This document shows positions 11,461 to 22,974 of a stretch of DNA of 64,000 nucleotides, piece by piece. How positions within the stretch are numbered: the stretch's first letter is position 1; the number at the start of each line of letters is the position of its first letter. Location: contig OZ022499.1 in NCBI GenBank assembly GCA_963989385.1, positions 51,759,757 through 51,823,756 on the forward strand, in the 5' to 3' direction. Below the pieces are notes generated by a model. That model was not told the DNA's origin. It worked only from the letters and a program-made list of their open reading frames with translations, and did no database searches. Source of the DNA: Ctena decussata (taxonomy: Eukaryota; Mollusca; Bivalvia; Lucinida; Lucinidae). The position numbers and the translations under genes are program-made.

Positions 11461-11602
11461 GTTCTTTTCATGTCAACAATTTAAGTCATAAGAGTTTGGC
11501 AGCTGGTAGGTAACTTAATACGGGTAATAGAGTTCAAATATATTGATGTTCAATGCCACCCTACCACACTAACCTTCTGTAATGTTACAATAAACAAAAA
11601 TT

Positions 11603-11841
11603 TGAGCCGCAGCACAAGAAAACTAACAAAGTGGTTTTGCGCCCAGCACAGACTCAGATCAGCCTGGCCATCTGCCCAGACTGATCAGAGTCTTCGCTGT
11701 CCACATGGAGGTAGCTTAGACCCTTAGCTACCCTTTAAAAGCTTAGCAAAGAGTCTGATCAGACTGGGCGGATGCCCAGGCTGATCTGAGTCTGCTCTGG
11801 GCGCACAACCACTTTGTTGGGTTTCTCGTGTTGTGGCTCAT
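11603..11841. mobile_element. Family A MITE
   Basis: This well-preserved copy has GAGCCGCAGCACAAGAAAAC at one end and TCTCGTGTTGTGGCTCA at the other. Both arms carry the CACTTTGTTGG / CCAACAAAGTG subterminal segment. Confidence 0.85.
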
Positions 11842-12232
11842 TTGTGTCTCTGTGACATTAAACTTTCTTTAAAGTGTTGTTCATTACGTTCACACAATTT
11901 TAGGTAACAATATGATCCCTGATAATGTCTTAAATAAAACTAACCTGAACTGAAATAATTGTTATATCTTACCCTTTATAAGTATAAAATGTATCTTTTC
12001 ATGTGTATTTTGATACAAGAATGGTGTTGATATGCATTCTATTCAATCATCTTTATACCCAGTAGCCTTCATTAAACATTGAAAATTAAAAACCTTTTCA
12101 TGGTATGTGTAAATACTGTCTTTTTCTTTTTACATTTGTGATTGCTTAGTCATAATTTACTCACTGTTTTATTTAGAGGTTTTGTTTGCCAGTCATACAT
12201 TTATGGCATATGAATACACCTCCATTTGTTCT

Positions 12233-12435
12233 GCCATTTTTACGGAGGGAAACAACTTTTATGACTTCCTGTTTGTTTCCTTACATGATAAAGCCCTTCC
12301 AAACTGGGTTCTACTCTTAAAGGAAAGAATTTGCTCCTAAGGGAGCAAATTCTGTCCTTTAAGAGTTGACCATTGAGGACGGAGGAAAAATTTAAAGTAG
12401 CAGAGTTAGTTTCCCTGAAATTATACCCATTCACC
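12233..12435. mobile_element. Family D MITE, reference copy
   Basis: CCATTTTTACGGAGGGAAAC leads to the core GAATTTGCTCCTAAGGGAGCAAATTC, TTAAGAGTTGACC and CTGAAATTATACCCATTCAC. This is an uninterrupted copy that defines the family. Confidence 0.7.
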
Positions 12436-12673
12436 TCTACCTTTTAAAAATTGGCAGGCAAAATATGGTGGTGTTGCCATACACTCTAATATGTAATTTT
12501 ATTAAGTTTTATTATTTGAATTAAGTACTATATTTTATTCTGTAAAAAGCAGTTTGTCAGTTTTGAGCTAAGGGGCTAAGCTAATCAAGAAAATTGCAGG
12601 TTGACCTAAAAAAATAAATATAATGATCCTGAAGTGCTTTCAGTTTTATCACCTGTAGTTAGAGAAACAAGAT

Positions 12674-12812
12674 TTGTCCCCGTACAGGATAGCTCACCTG
12701 CAGTGCCTTGCCCATCACGTAAAAAAACTTTAACGTAAAACTTTAAAGTGTGACACCGGTCTTCCAAGTGACAACAATAGCTCTCTGTACTTTCGTACAG
12801 GTGAGCTAAAAA
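12674..12812 (-). mobile_element. Short Helentron-like (HINE-like) element
   Basis: On the minus strand it starts TTTTTAGCTCACCTGTACG with hairpin CTGTACGAAAGTACAG. It ends at GGTGAGCTATCCTGTACGGG. The terminal AGCTCACC / GGTGAGCT inverted repeats with an enclosed hairpin are shared with 14980-16417 and 16455-22037. Confidence 0.55.
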
Positions 12813-13282
12813 TTGTTTCTACAATTGAAAGCTGTATTTGCATGCCAAGAAAAGTTCTTATTTGAAAAGTCACCTTGCAGTGTGTATGTTTTGTTTTTTT
12901 CCCCTAATTTTGTTTTATATTTTGAGTTGATAATATTATTTATGGCTATTATCACTATTTATACCTCACACCTAGCATTGTGATCTAATCTCAGATTTGT
13001 TACACTTATGAATTTGCTTGAGTGTTTAACCAAGATCTTTACATGTATAGTGTTAATCTTATTTGTTGCAGTCTTGTTATTTTAATTTTTCCGCTTTCAT
13101 GAATTGCTTAGTTGTGTATCCAAGATCCTTACATTACACCAAATATCTTCTTTGTTTGTTGTTCTTTTGAGTGGCTTGATTGTGTATCCAAGCGCTTCAA
13201 AACATTTATTTGTTTCAGGGAACATTCATGATTATATGGTCGAAGTTCAACCCTAGAGATGCAATATAACACTTTAAACACC

Positions 13283-13471
13283 AATGACGAAAATAGCTGA
13301 ATTTTCAAACAGCGTAGATCCTGATGAGGTTGCTCATTATGAGCCACCTCATAGGATCTATGCTGTTTGCCCTCTAGTCTTTGAATTCTTAATATGATAT
13401 AGCTTGAATGAAAGATTTTTTTCAAAATTTGCAGACGTAAATTTTGTCGTCTGCTTTTTTGCGCTTAACCT
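13283..13471. mobile_element. Family B MITE
   Basis: CAATGACGAAAATAGCTGAA, the hairpin GTAGATCCTGATGAGG / CCTCATAGGATCTATG, and GCAGACGTAAATTTTGTCGT near the right end. Confidence 0.75.
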
Positions 13472-13856
13472 TTGTAGCTGACCATCTTCACTTTGGAGCC
13501 AAAGTCATGAATTTGCATATGCTTTCTGTTATTTAATGCCAGAAAATTTGATCTATTGTGTCCCAGGATTGTGGCTAAGACTGGCACTAAAAAAACTTAA
13601 GAAGGGTGGTTTTTAGCCATATGACAGTGCATTTTTGGGCTATTTTCTCTTTCATATTTCCCCATGGGTTTGTGGGAAGAAAGTCTTCTGTAATATGTTG
13701 GTATTCTGACATAAGTATTCTATTCTGTGTACAGTCCATGCTGAGTGGATGAATGATTGATGACTTTTCATTTTTATGTCCTTTTCAACAGTTTTTCAGT
13801 CATACCAGGATAATAAGAGGTTAATTATGAAAGACACTGCACTGAAACGCCTTTTA

Positions 13857-13945
13857 GGCTCGGACAGAATCTCGATTCCAGCAGGATTCGAACAACAAGT
13901 CCATGAACTGAAGTTGGGAGGCTGACCACTCAGCCACATGGACAC
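13857..13945 (-). repeat. tRNA-like SINE head
   Basis: The minus strand reads GTCCATGTGGCTGAGTGGTC (A box) and TTGTTCGAATCCTGC (B box), resembling a Leu/Ser-type tRNA. The acceptor strands do not pair, so it is a SINE fragment or pseudogene. Confidence 0.45.
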
Positions 13946-14237
13946 TTCATGCTCAAAGGAAGTCCAAGATCTGTTTTTAAAAAGGAATGATTTTGCTTTA
14001 CTTTCTGAGGCATTAAATTCAGAGCTCCAGATAAGCCAAATTTTTGGGTGTTAGAAATTTCATATTTTCTTACTTTCCCACCAACCATATTGTGGAGTCT
14101 CAGTACTGTCAACTTGCTACAAAAGGTAAGTTTTCCCATAACCTCGTGGCCATAAGGGCAGTGGGGGTCTAGAGGCCTACTATTTCTTGGGTACAGCATA
14201 TGAAAGCGGAAGCCCATCCCTCTCTTTTTGCTGCCTT

Positions 14238-14388
14238 ATCATTCCCTGATTCGAAAAGGTACCCATTTACTGCTGGGTCAACAGGGAATGTTTTCCAGTT
14301 GCTAGTTGGCCCAAGTCTGGATTCGAACCAGTGACCTTCTGCACCATAACCAAGTCGCTTTTACCACTTGACCATGGCGCCTCTGCTC
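14238..14388 (-). mobile_element. tRNA-derived SINE with a core domain
   Basis: The minus strand starts GGCGCCATGGTCAAGTGGTA (A box) and continues to CTGGTTCGAATCCAG (B box). A core GACCCAGCAGTAAATGGGTA is then followed by TTTTCGAATCAGGGAATGAT. A tRNA head plus shared core is typical of metazoan SINEs. Confidence 0.6.
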
Positions 14389-14412
14389 CAATTATGAAAG
14401 GCTCTGTGCAGT

Positions 14413-14600
14413 ATGGCTACCGTAAAGAAATCTAAAAATTTGGGACACGTAAAATAATTACTGTAATTGCCCTATGGTTTTACAATGCAGTGGCACATCA
14501 GAAAGCTGCAGATAGAATGGCAAACATTGTGGACTCTGATCAGACTGCTCCTTTGGGAGCAGTTTGATCTGATTCTACACTGTTTGCAGAGACCTAGCTG
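14413..14600. mobile_element. Family E MITE
   Basis: GTAAAGAAATCTAAAAATTTG, GGGACACGTAAAATAATTAC and the hairpin CAGACTGCTCCTTTGGGAGCAGTTTG inside GGCAAACATTGTGG...TCTACACTGTTTGC. Confidence 0.65.
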
Positions 14601-14979
14601 CCACAGTGCTTATGATTTTTACAGTATTTTAAGGCTACACAACATGTATGCTCAGAATGAATGGGGAAAAGTTCAGTTTCTTTCCTCACAATTTTGGCTT
14701 ATACGGGTGCTCCAAGACTTGTACCATTCTATGCATTTTAGCTTGTTGTCACAGCTTTGTTTTGTGTTTGTCAGAATTCTGGATAAAAGGAGTATAAAAT
14801 GAAAATTCTTGAGATAACTTCCATTAACTCTTTAAGCCCCAGTAACGAAATTAGCAAAATTTGCATACAGCGTAGATCCTGATGAGGCGGCTCATTATGA
14901 GCCGCCTCATCTAGATCTACACTGTTTGCCCTCTAGTCTTTGAATACTCAATATGAAATGTCTTGGACAAGGCATTTTT

Positions 14980-16417
14980 AGCTCACCAGAGCCGAAGGCT
15001 CCGGGGGAGCTTATAGGATAGGCAGTGGTCCGTCATCGTCGTCGTCGTCTGTCGTCGTCGTCTGTCAACACTTTTAAACGACATCTCCTCTGGAACTACT
15101 AGGCCGATTGGGCCCAAATTTCATCTGTGGCATCCTTTGGCTGGGGGATTGAAAGTTTGGGTTTTTTATGAAAATTGGCCATTTAGTTTGGTTGCTATGG
15201 CAACTTAGAGTTCCCATTGACTTATAATGGGGAAAATTGAAAAATGGCTTTTTCTGCCAAGCCATTGCAGATATGTTAATAAAACTTTTGTAGAAATGTT
15301 CCTTTAGATGTCTTCTATCAGCTATATGTTTTTTTGGCCCACTGCTTCTTCTATTAGTTGCCATGGAAACCGAAATGCAAAAAAATGGAAAAAATACTTA
15401 AAAAAATTATCTCCTCTGAAGCCATTGGGCTGATAAGGCCCAGGTTTCATCTGTGGCATCTTAGGGCTTGGGGATTGAAAGTCTGTGTTTTTTAAGATCA
15501 TCAGCCCTTTAGTTTGGTTGCTATGGCAACTTAGAGTTCCCATTGACTTATAATGGGGAAAATTGAAAAATGACATTTTCTGCCAAGCCATTACAGATAT
15601 GTTGCTAAAGCTTTTATAGAAATGTTTCGTAAGATGTCTTCTATCAGCTATATGTTTTTTGGCCCACTGCTCCTTTTATTGGTTGCCATGGAAACCGAAA
15701 TGTAAAAAAGATGGAACCAAAAATACTTAAAAGATTATCTCCTCTGAAGCCACTAGGCCTATAAGGCCCAGTTTTTATCTGTGGCATCCTTGGGCTGGGG
15801 GATTGAAAGTTTGTGTTTTTATGAAAATTGGCCCTTTAGTTTGGTTGCTATGGCAACTTAGAGTTGCATTCACTTGTAATGGGGAAAATTGAAAAATGGC
15901 ATTTACTGCCAAGCCATTGCAGATATGTTCACAAAACTTTTATAGATTGTTCCTTGAGAATTCTCTTATTAGCTATGTTTTTTTTTTTGCCCACTGCTCC
16001 TTTTATTGGTTGCCATGGAAACCAAAATGCAAGAAAATAAAAAAAAAGCTTAAAAAATTACCTTCTCAGATGCCATTTGGCCGATAAGGCCCTGATTTCA
16101 TCTGAAGTATCCTTAGGCTGGGGGATTGAAAATTTATTTTTATTTAAAATCGGCTCTTTTGTTTGGTTGCTATGGCAACTTAGAGTTGCATTTACTTGTA
16201 ATGGGGAAAATTAAAAACTGACATTTACTGCATATATATGGAAAATAGTTATATATTTTGTTATCAACTCAACAGACTGTCAGACTGAGGCTTTATAGTT
16301 GTATATTTTGTATTAACGTGTAGTACTAATGTGACAGCAATTTTGAGCCTATACGAATTTGATAGCAATTTTGAGCTAGAGATCTGGTGAGCTTTGTGGC
16401 CCGTGGGCCTCTTGTTT
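14980..16417 (+). mobile_element. Tandem-repeat-cored Helentron-like (HINE-like) element, 1.44 kb
   Basis: The 5' end is AGCTCACC, hairpin AGAGCCGAAGGCTC, GGGGGAGCT. The core is four units of about 325 bp, starting near 15081, 15410, 15739 and 16062 (CTCCTCTGAAGCCA...GGTTGCTATGGCAACTTAGA). The 3' end is GGTGAGCTTTGTGGCCCGTG then GGCCTCTTGTTT, with a GGCCCGTGGGCC hairpin. It is inserted in a T run without visible target duplication. These traits are those of non-autonomous Helentrons with central tandem repeats; the assignment is inferred. Confidence 0.65.
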
Positions 16418-16670
16418 AATTTTTGCAGACGTAAATTTTGTCGTCTGCTTTTTAGCTCACCTGAGCCTTTAGGCTCATAGGTGAGCTTATAGTATAGCCA
16501 GGCATCTGTCGTCCGTCTGTCGTCCGTCAACATTTTCAAACATCTTCTTCTCTGAAACCACTGGGCCCATCGAAGCCAAATTTTATATGGAGCCTCCATG
16601 GGTTGGGGGGAACGAAAGTTTAGTCAGGGTATCTGGGTCACATGACCAAGATGGCCGCCACGCCCATATA

Positions 16671-17591
16671 TACTAGTCAAAATAAGTTCCGCCGCATTAA
16701 CTTTAGCATCTTTATCTGAAAAGCTACCATAATGAATGAACTTAAAGAGTCATTGAAGTACTGATAGAACCTTTTTATATTGCTAGACACACAGGTTTGA
16801 AAATTTTAATGTATACCGACAGTTTACGCAACTTTCAGTTATAGTGGGGGTTAATTACTAATTTCCCGAGATTTCTCTTGAAAAAAATCGCCTTTCCTTT
16901 TAGTTTTACTCTCAGTTTCTGATCTGTACTTCTTAAACACATTCACTGGATTCCACATGCTTGATATACAAACAAAAATCGGAATTCAAAACGGCCAGTT
17001 TTCACGATAACCTCTTACTTCTAAATTTCAACGTTTTGGCAGAGAAGCCAAACTTTCTAAAGTTGCAGTGGCATTGTCATAGACATTTCAAAACTGCATG
17101 CCTTACACAATTTTGCAATAAACTGATGCATTCTCATTTAAAAATGTTGCAAAGAAGCGTATTCACATGTCCAGAAAAGCAGAACTAAAATTTATAACTG
17201 ATAAGCCCATAATCTGAAAATCACATTTCCTATAGTTTTGATTCAAAGGGAGGTAATTTACAGTCTCGCAAACTTTAAGATGCAATGTTCGCTATTTGAA
17301 CGTTTGTTCAGATTTGATTTAGATGTTTCTAGAATGTAGGGTTTCTCGAGAATTAAATGGGACAAACATAACGATACTGCGCACACGCAGTAAGCGCCTA
17401 GTCGCGGTTTCTTTGGTTTACAAGTTATGTGAGGTAACTCTGTACACGCAAGCAGGAAACTGAGACGTTCAAAAGTTTTCCGTGGACAAATGTTGTGGCA
17501 ACTAATTAAAAGGAAAATAATTTGAAAATGTTATATTTAAAATCGTCAATATCACGATTAAAAATTGCGGCGGAATTTGTTTTGACGAGTA
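16671..17591. mobile_element. 921-bp TIR element, TA duplication (Tc1/mariner-like, non-autonomous)
   Basis: The ends TACTAGTCAAAATAAGTTCC + GCCGCA and TGCGGCGGAATTTGTTTTGA + CGAGTA are inverted repeats. The host unit CCCATATATGG is split with TA on each side. No transposase reading frame is left. Confidence 0.75.
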
Positions 17592-19157
17592 TATGGTAAA
17601 AACCCTTCAAAAATCTTCTTCTCCAGAACCAAAAGGCCTATGACCTTGAAACTTGGTACATAGCATCGGGCATGCCGGCCCATCATAGTTTGTACAAATC
17701 ATGACCTTGAATTGACCTTGATCTAATTTACAGCATGGTCAACTTTGGTATGTTAGGCTTTTATATGGAAAAAACGCTTAAACAGTGGTTTTCTCAGAAA
17801 CTATTTAAGTTTAAGGAACAATACTTGGTATACATGGTCGACTAAATGACCAGATGAAGATATATGTCACTAAAGGTCAAGGTCTTTCCATCGGACCATC
17901 TGTCGTCAAGATTTTCAAACATCTTCTCCTCTGAAACCACTGGGCCTATGGAAGCCAAATTTCATATGGAGTCTCAGTGGGATGGGGGAACGAAAGTTTA
18001 TACCCGGAGTCTGGGTCACATGACCAAGATGGCCCCCATGCCCATATATGGTAAAAACCCTTCAAAAATCTTCTTCTCCAGAACCAAAAGGCCTATGACC
18101 TTGAAACTTGGTATGTAGCATCGGGCATGATGGCCCATCAGAATTTATACAAATCATGACCTTGCGTTGACCTTGACCTATTTAACGGCATGGTCAACTT
18201 TGGTATGTTAGGCTTTTATATTGGAAAAGGCTTAAACAGTGGATTTCTCATAAACTATTTAAGTCTAAGGTACAATACTTGGTGTACATTGTTGACTAAA
18301 TGACTAGATGAAGATATTATGTCACTAAAGGTCAAGGTCATTCCGTCGGACCATCCGTCATCAAGATTTTCAAACATCTTCTCCTCTGAAACCACTGGGC
18401 CGATTGAAGCCAAATTTCGTATGGAGTCTCAGTGGGATGGGGGAACGAAAGTTTATACCCGGGGTCTGGGTCACATGACCAAGATGGCCCCATGCCCATA
18501 TATGGTAAATACGCTTCAAAAATCTTCTTCTCCAGAACCAAAAGGCCTATGACCTTGAAACTTGGTATGTATCATCGGACATGCCGGCCCATCATAGTTT
18601 ATACAAATCATGACCTTGCATTGACTTTGGCCTAATTTACGGCATGGTCAACTTTGGTACGTTAGGCTTAAAAGGCTTAAACAGTGGATTTCTCAGAAAC
18701 TATTTAAATCTAAGGTACAATACATGGTATACATGGTCGACTAAATGACCAGATGAAGATATTATGTCACTAAAGGTCAAGGTCATTCCGTCGGACCATC
18801 CGTCATCAAGATTTTCAAACATCTTCTCCTCTGAAACCACTGGGCCGATTGAAGCCAAATTTCATATGGAGTCTCAGTGGGATGGGGGAATGAAAGTTTA
18901 TACCCAGGGTCTGGGTCACATGACCAAGATGGCCGCCATACCCATATATGGTAAAAACCTTTCAAAAATCTTCTTCTCCAGAACCAAAAGGCCTATGACC
19001 TTGAAACTTGGTATGTATCATGGGGCATGCGGGCCCATCATAGTTTATGCAAATCATGACCTTGCGTTGACCATGACCTAATTTACGGCTTGGTCAACTT
19101 TGATACGTTAGGCTTTTATTTGGGAAAATGCTTAAACAGTGGATTTCTCAGAAAATA

Positions 19158-19987
19158 CAGGCCAACTTCGTTATGTCAAACTTGCTTATCTCGAAAACCC
19201 TGCTAGTGTCGAAGTGATCGACCATTCCCGAACATTCCCCCCTATATAATATTGCATTTCGACCTCCGTTGTGTCGAACTCGCTTATAACGAAAACACTG
19301 CTATATCGAAGTGATTTTTGATTCCACTCCGACACTATCCATGTGTTTTACCACTGTTTGTGTCGAAGTCAAAATGACGGCCATTTTGTGTAGACGTTTT
19401 GCGGTAATGAAAAACCTGCATATTTTTGTCTTTAAGCAAATTGGTACAAACATCGAACAATAACAATGAAACATAACAATTTACCGAACAATTGTCTTTA
19501 ATTGATCGCAGTTCAATCAATTATCCCAAATTATCCAATAATTATCCAATGATTGCGTGAAACGATGCAGACATCAGCTGTTTTGTTGATCAGCTGTTTT
19601 AGTGTGTAAGTTAATTGACCTTGAACCGCGTATACGTCACAGGTCAGGTGCGTTCGATTGGAAAGTTCGGTCAATTAGGCGCCTTTGAAATTTAATTGAT
19701 TGAAAAGTATTGAGCGGTGCTCTTTGATGTTTTAATTCAAAATGTAAAATAAAACTAAGTGAAGTGATTTTTCTTGTCTTTATTTCAATCCCGTTTTCAG
19801 TAGAAACAGTTTTACTACGTTCGTGCTGCACCACGTTTTGTAGAAATACTGACTCTACGAAAGTTAAGATATTGTACATGTATAGAACAAAAATTTTGGT
19901 GACGTCACAATTTGCCTATCTCGAACTTCGGAAAACTCGAAGTGGGTTCTCCATTCCCTTGGAATTCGAGATATCGAAGTTGGCCTG
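19158..19987. mobile_element. 830-bp TIR element, TA duplication (pogo/mariner-like)
   Basis: It starts CAGGCCAACTTCGTTATGTC and ends ATCGAAGTTGGCCTG, flanked by TA (19156-19157, 19988-19989). It interrupts the 455-bp repeat unit within GAAACTATTTAAGTC. Subterminal CTCGAAAACC / TCTCGAAC motifs are shared in style with 5429-6273. Confidence 0.75.
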
Positions 19988-22069
19988 TATTAAAGTCTAA
20001 GGTACAATACTTGGTATACATGGTCGACTAAATGACCAGATGAAGATATTATGTCACTAAAGGTCAAGGTCATTCTGTTGGACCATCCGTCGTCAAGATT
20101 TTCAAACATCGTCTCCTCTGAAACCACTGGGCCGATTGAAGCCAAATTTCATATGGAGTCTCAGTGGGATAGGGGAACGAAATTTTATACCCAAGGTCTG
20201 GGTCACATGACCAGGATGGCCGCCATGCCCATACATGGTAAAAACCCTTCAAAAATCTTCTTCTCCAGAACTAAAAGGCCTATGACCTTGAAACGTGGTA
20301 TGTAGCTTTGGGCATGCGGGCCCATCATAGTTTATACAAATAATGACCTTGCGTTGACCTTGACCTAATTTACGACATGGTCAACTTTGGTATGTTAGGC
20401 TTTTATATGGGAAAATGCTTATATAGTGGATTTCTCAGAAACTATTTAAGTCTAAGGTACAATATGTGGTATATATGGTCAACTAAATGACCAGAGGAAG
20501 ATATTATGTCACTGAAGGTCAAAGTCATTTTGTCGGTCTGTCCGTCATCAAGATTTTCAAACATCTTCTCCTCTGAAACCACTGGGGAGATTGAAGCCAA
20601 ATTTCATATGGTGTCTCAGTGGGATAGGGGAACTAAAGTTTATACCAGGGGGCTGGGCTACATGACCAAGATGGCCACCATGCCCATATATGGTAAAAAC
20701 CCTTCAAAAATCTTCTTCTCTAGAACCAAAAGGCCTATGACCTTGAAACTTGGTATGTAGCATCGGGCATGCTGGCCCATCATAGTTTATACAAATGATG
20801 ACCTTGCGTTGACCTTGAATTAATTTACGACATCGTCAACTTTGGTATGTTAGGCTTTTATATGGGAAAATGCTTATACAGTGGATTTCTCAGAAACTAT
20901 TTAAGTCTAAGGTACAATACATGGTAAGGTACAATACATGGTATATATGGTCAACTAAATGACCAGATGAAGATATTATGTCACTGAAGGTCAAGGTCAT
21001 TTTGTCTGTCTGTCCGTCATCAAGATTTTCAAAACATCTACTCCTCTGAAACCACTGGTCTCATTTGAGCATAATATCATATGGAGTCTAAGTGTGATCA
21101 GGGAATAAAAGTTTGTTCTCAGGGTCTTGACCAAGATGGCCGCCATGCCCGTATATGGTAAAAACCCTTCAAAATCTTCTTCTCCAGAACCAAAAGGTGT
21201 ATGACCTTGAAACTTGGTATGTAGCTTTGGGCACTCAAGCCCATCATAGTTTATACAAATGATCGTGCGTTGACCTTGACCTAATTTATGACACTGTCAA
21301 CTTTGGTACATTATGTAGTCTTTTATATGGGAAAATGCTTAAACAGTGGATTTTCAGAAACTATTTAAGTCTAAGGTGCAATATTTGGTATATATGGTTT
21401 ACTAAATGACCAGATGAAGATATTTTGTCCTTAAAGGTCAAGGTCATTCTTTGACTTTTGTACAAGGTCATTGAGATTCTGTCACCCATCAACATTTTCA
21501 AACATCTTCTCAGAGGCCACTAGGGTCAACTGAAGCCATATTTCATATGGAGCTTCACCGGCTTAAAGGATCCATAGTTTGTTCAGATGGTCTTGGTCAC
21601 TTGACCAAGATGGCCACCATGCCCATATATGGTAAAAACTCTTCAAACGTCTTTGTTTCGAGAACCAAAAGGCCTATAACCTTGAAACTTGGTACCGGTA
21701 TGTAGCATTGGGCACTCAGGCCCATCATAGTTTAACAAATGATTACTGTATTTCATATGGAGCTTTAATACTGGGTCAAAGGAATCAAAGTTTGTTCAGA
21801 TGGTCATGGTTGTATGAACATGGTGGCCACCACACCCATTTATGATAAAAACCCTTCAGAAATCTTTGTCCAGAAACAAAGGCCCAGTGACCTTGTGGCT
21901 TGGTATATAGAATTGGGACTCAACACTCATCCCCAAGGGAGGGGTCCCTGCCCTGGTGCTATATACATGTATAAAAGCATGAAAATATATACCAGGACCA
22001 AGTGTCAGGTGAGCTACAGGACCATTGGTCCTCTGGTTTGGTGCTTAAAGAGTTAATTCTGCTTAAAAA

Positions 22070-22225
22070 TATAGGTTGTGAGGTTTCATTAGAACTGCCT
22101 CACTGAGGTTAGAACTGCCTCACTGAGGCGGTTCTGATGAGAGGTCGCAAAATACGTTTTTAGTAAGAAATAAGAAAATATATCTCAAAATTTTCAGTTA
22201 CCTTATTTCTTCTTATAAAATTAAT
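22070..22225. mobile_element. Family C MITE, degraded
   Basis: It carries a GCCTCACTGAGGCGGTTCTGATGAG hairpin and the GTCGCAAAATACGTTTTTAG-type arm. Its ends are eroded, and part of the core (AGAACTGCCTCACTGAGG) is repeated twice. Confidence 0.5.
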
Positions 22226-22578
22226 GCTCTCTTTCTGTCTGCTCTGTCAAAGTGAAAGAAAAAATGGTCAAATTCCACCAAGATTGGCTTTGGACCAGCA
22301 AAATATGTTATTAATTGCCCATATTTTCTAAAAAAATAATGCCATTTACAGGACTTGTGAATTACAATGTCCCTGGGGTGTTTATTTGAAGAAAAACAGT
22401 AATACTCCTTTTAGCTAGAGTTTTGCTTTGTTACAGAATGTACATGAAAGCTTTTAGCTGTGTGTGCTTCTTGTTATTTATGGTAATTATGTTGAATATA
22501 AATGATCTCTGTATATACTGGTGTGATAAAATGATATTGAAGAAAAAGGTTTGTGTCTGCTATTTTTGACCTAGTTTT

Positions 22579-22594
<16 letters not shown>

Positions 22595-22615
<21 letters not shown>

Positions 22616-22633
22616 GTGGGGGGTGGGGGGGGT
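22595..22633 (+). repeat. Long poly-G run (about 39 nt, almost only G)
   Basis: A T-rich stretch is followed by an almost pure G run with two T interruptions, then TTGTTCTGTTTTCCCC. It could form a G-quadruplex. It is also a region where assembly length is unreliable. Confidence 0.8.
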
Positions 22634-22974
22634 TGTTCTGTTTTCCCCTTTTATTTTATTTTTTCATATTTCTCCATGAAATAACTAGAAATGTGTCAGT
22701 AGGACACGGATGCCCCGGCCTACTGCCTTGAGTAATATAGTACCTTGATTAAGGTTCTGGTACTTGTAGGATAACTAGATTTATAGACGTAGACTTACAC
22801 AGCTGCTCACTCGGTTGGCCATATGTTCTCTGTATCTTGATTATTTGTAATCTTAGTTGTTTCCAACTATGGTTTGAGGGCTGGATTTGGATTTTGATTG
22901 TTTCAGTTCCTGGTCTTTGCATACTTTTTACTTTTATATTATGTAAAACTGAAAATCAAGGGACCATGAAACAT

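Larger units (their letters stand above)
16455..22037 (+). mobile_element. Tandem-repeat-cored Helentron-like element, 5.6 kb with nested insertions
   Basis: The 5' end AGCTCACC-TGAGCCTTTAGGCTCA-TAGGTGAGCT (16455-16488) is a hairpin within an inverted repeat. The core holds eight units of about 455 bp (near 16527, 17905, 18360, 18805, 20092, 20547, 21018, 21488) with conserved AAACCACTGGGCCGATTGAA and AAGATGGCCGCCATGCCCAT. The 3' end is CAGGTGAGCTACAGGACCAT then TGGTCCTCTGGTTT (hairpin AGGACCATTGGTCCT). Two TIR elements (16671-17591, 19158-19987) sit inside units. The recurring short ORFs (MSLKVKV...) are repeat artefacts. Confidence 0.65.
14824..22056. mobile_element. Family B MITE split by two large insertions (composite)
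   Basis: The family B ends TTAACTCTTTAAGC (14824-14837) and GCTTAAAGAGTTAA (22043-22056) are inverted repeats of each other. Between them the MITE sequence appears in three pieces: 14824-14979 (hairpin core), 16418-16454 (TTTTTGCAGACGTAAATTTTG) and 22038-22056. The pieces are separated by the elements 14980-16417 and 16455-22037. Comparison with the intact copy at 33132-33342 shows that rejoining the three pieces restores the normal order. Confidence 0.8.

Noticed and set aside
17864..20760. Series of similar 77-105-codon ORFs (MSLKVKV...) on the plus strand and their minus-strand partners
   Set aside because: They recur with the 455-bp period of the tandem array and reflect a shared repeat sequence. 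Units carry different stops and frameshifts.
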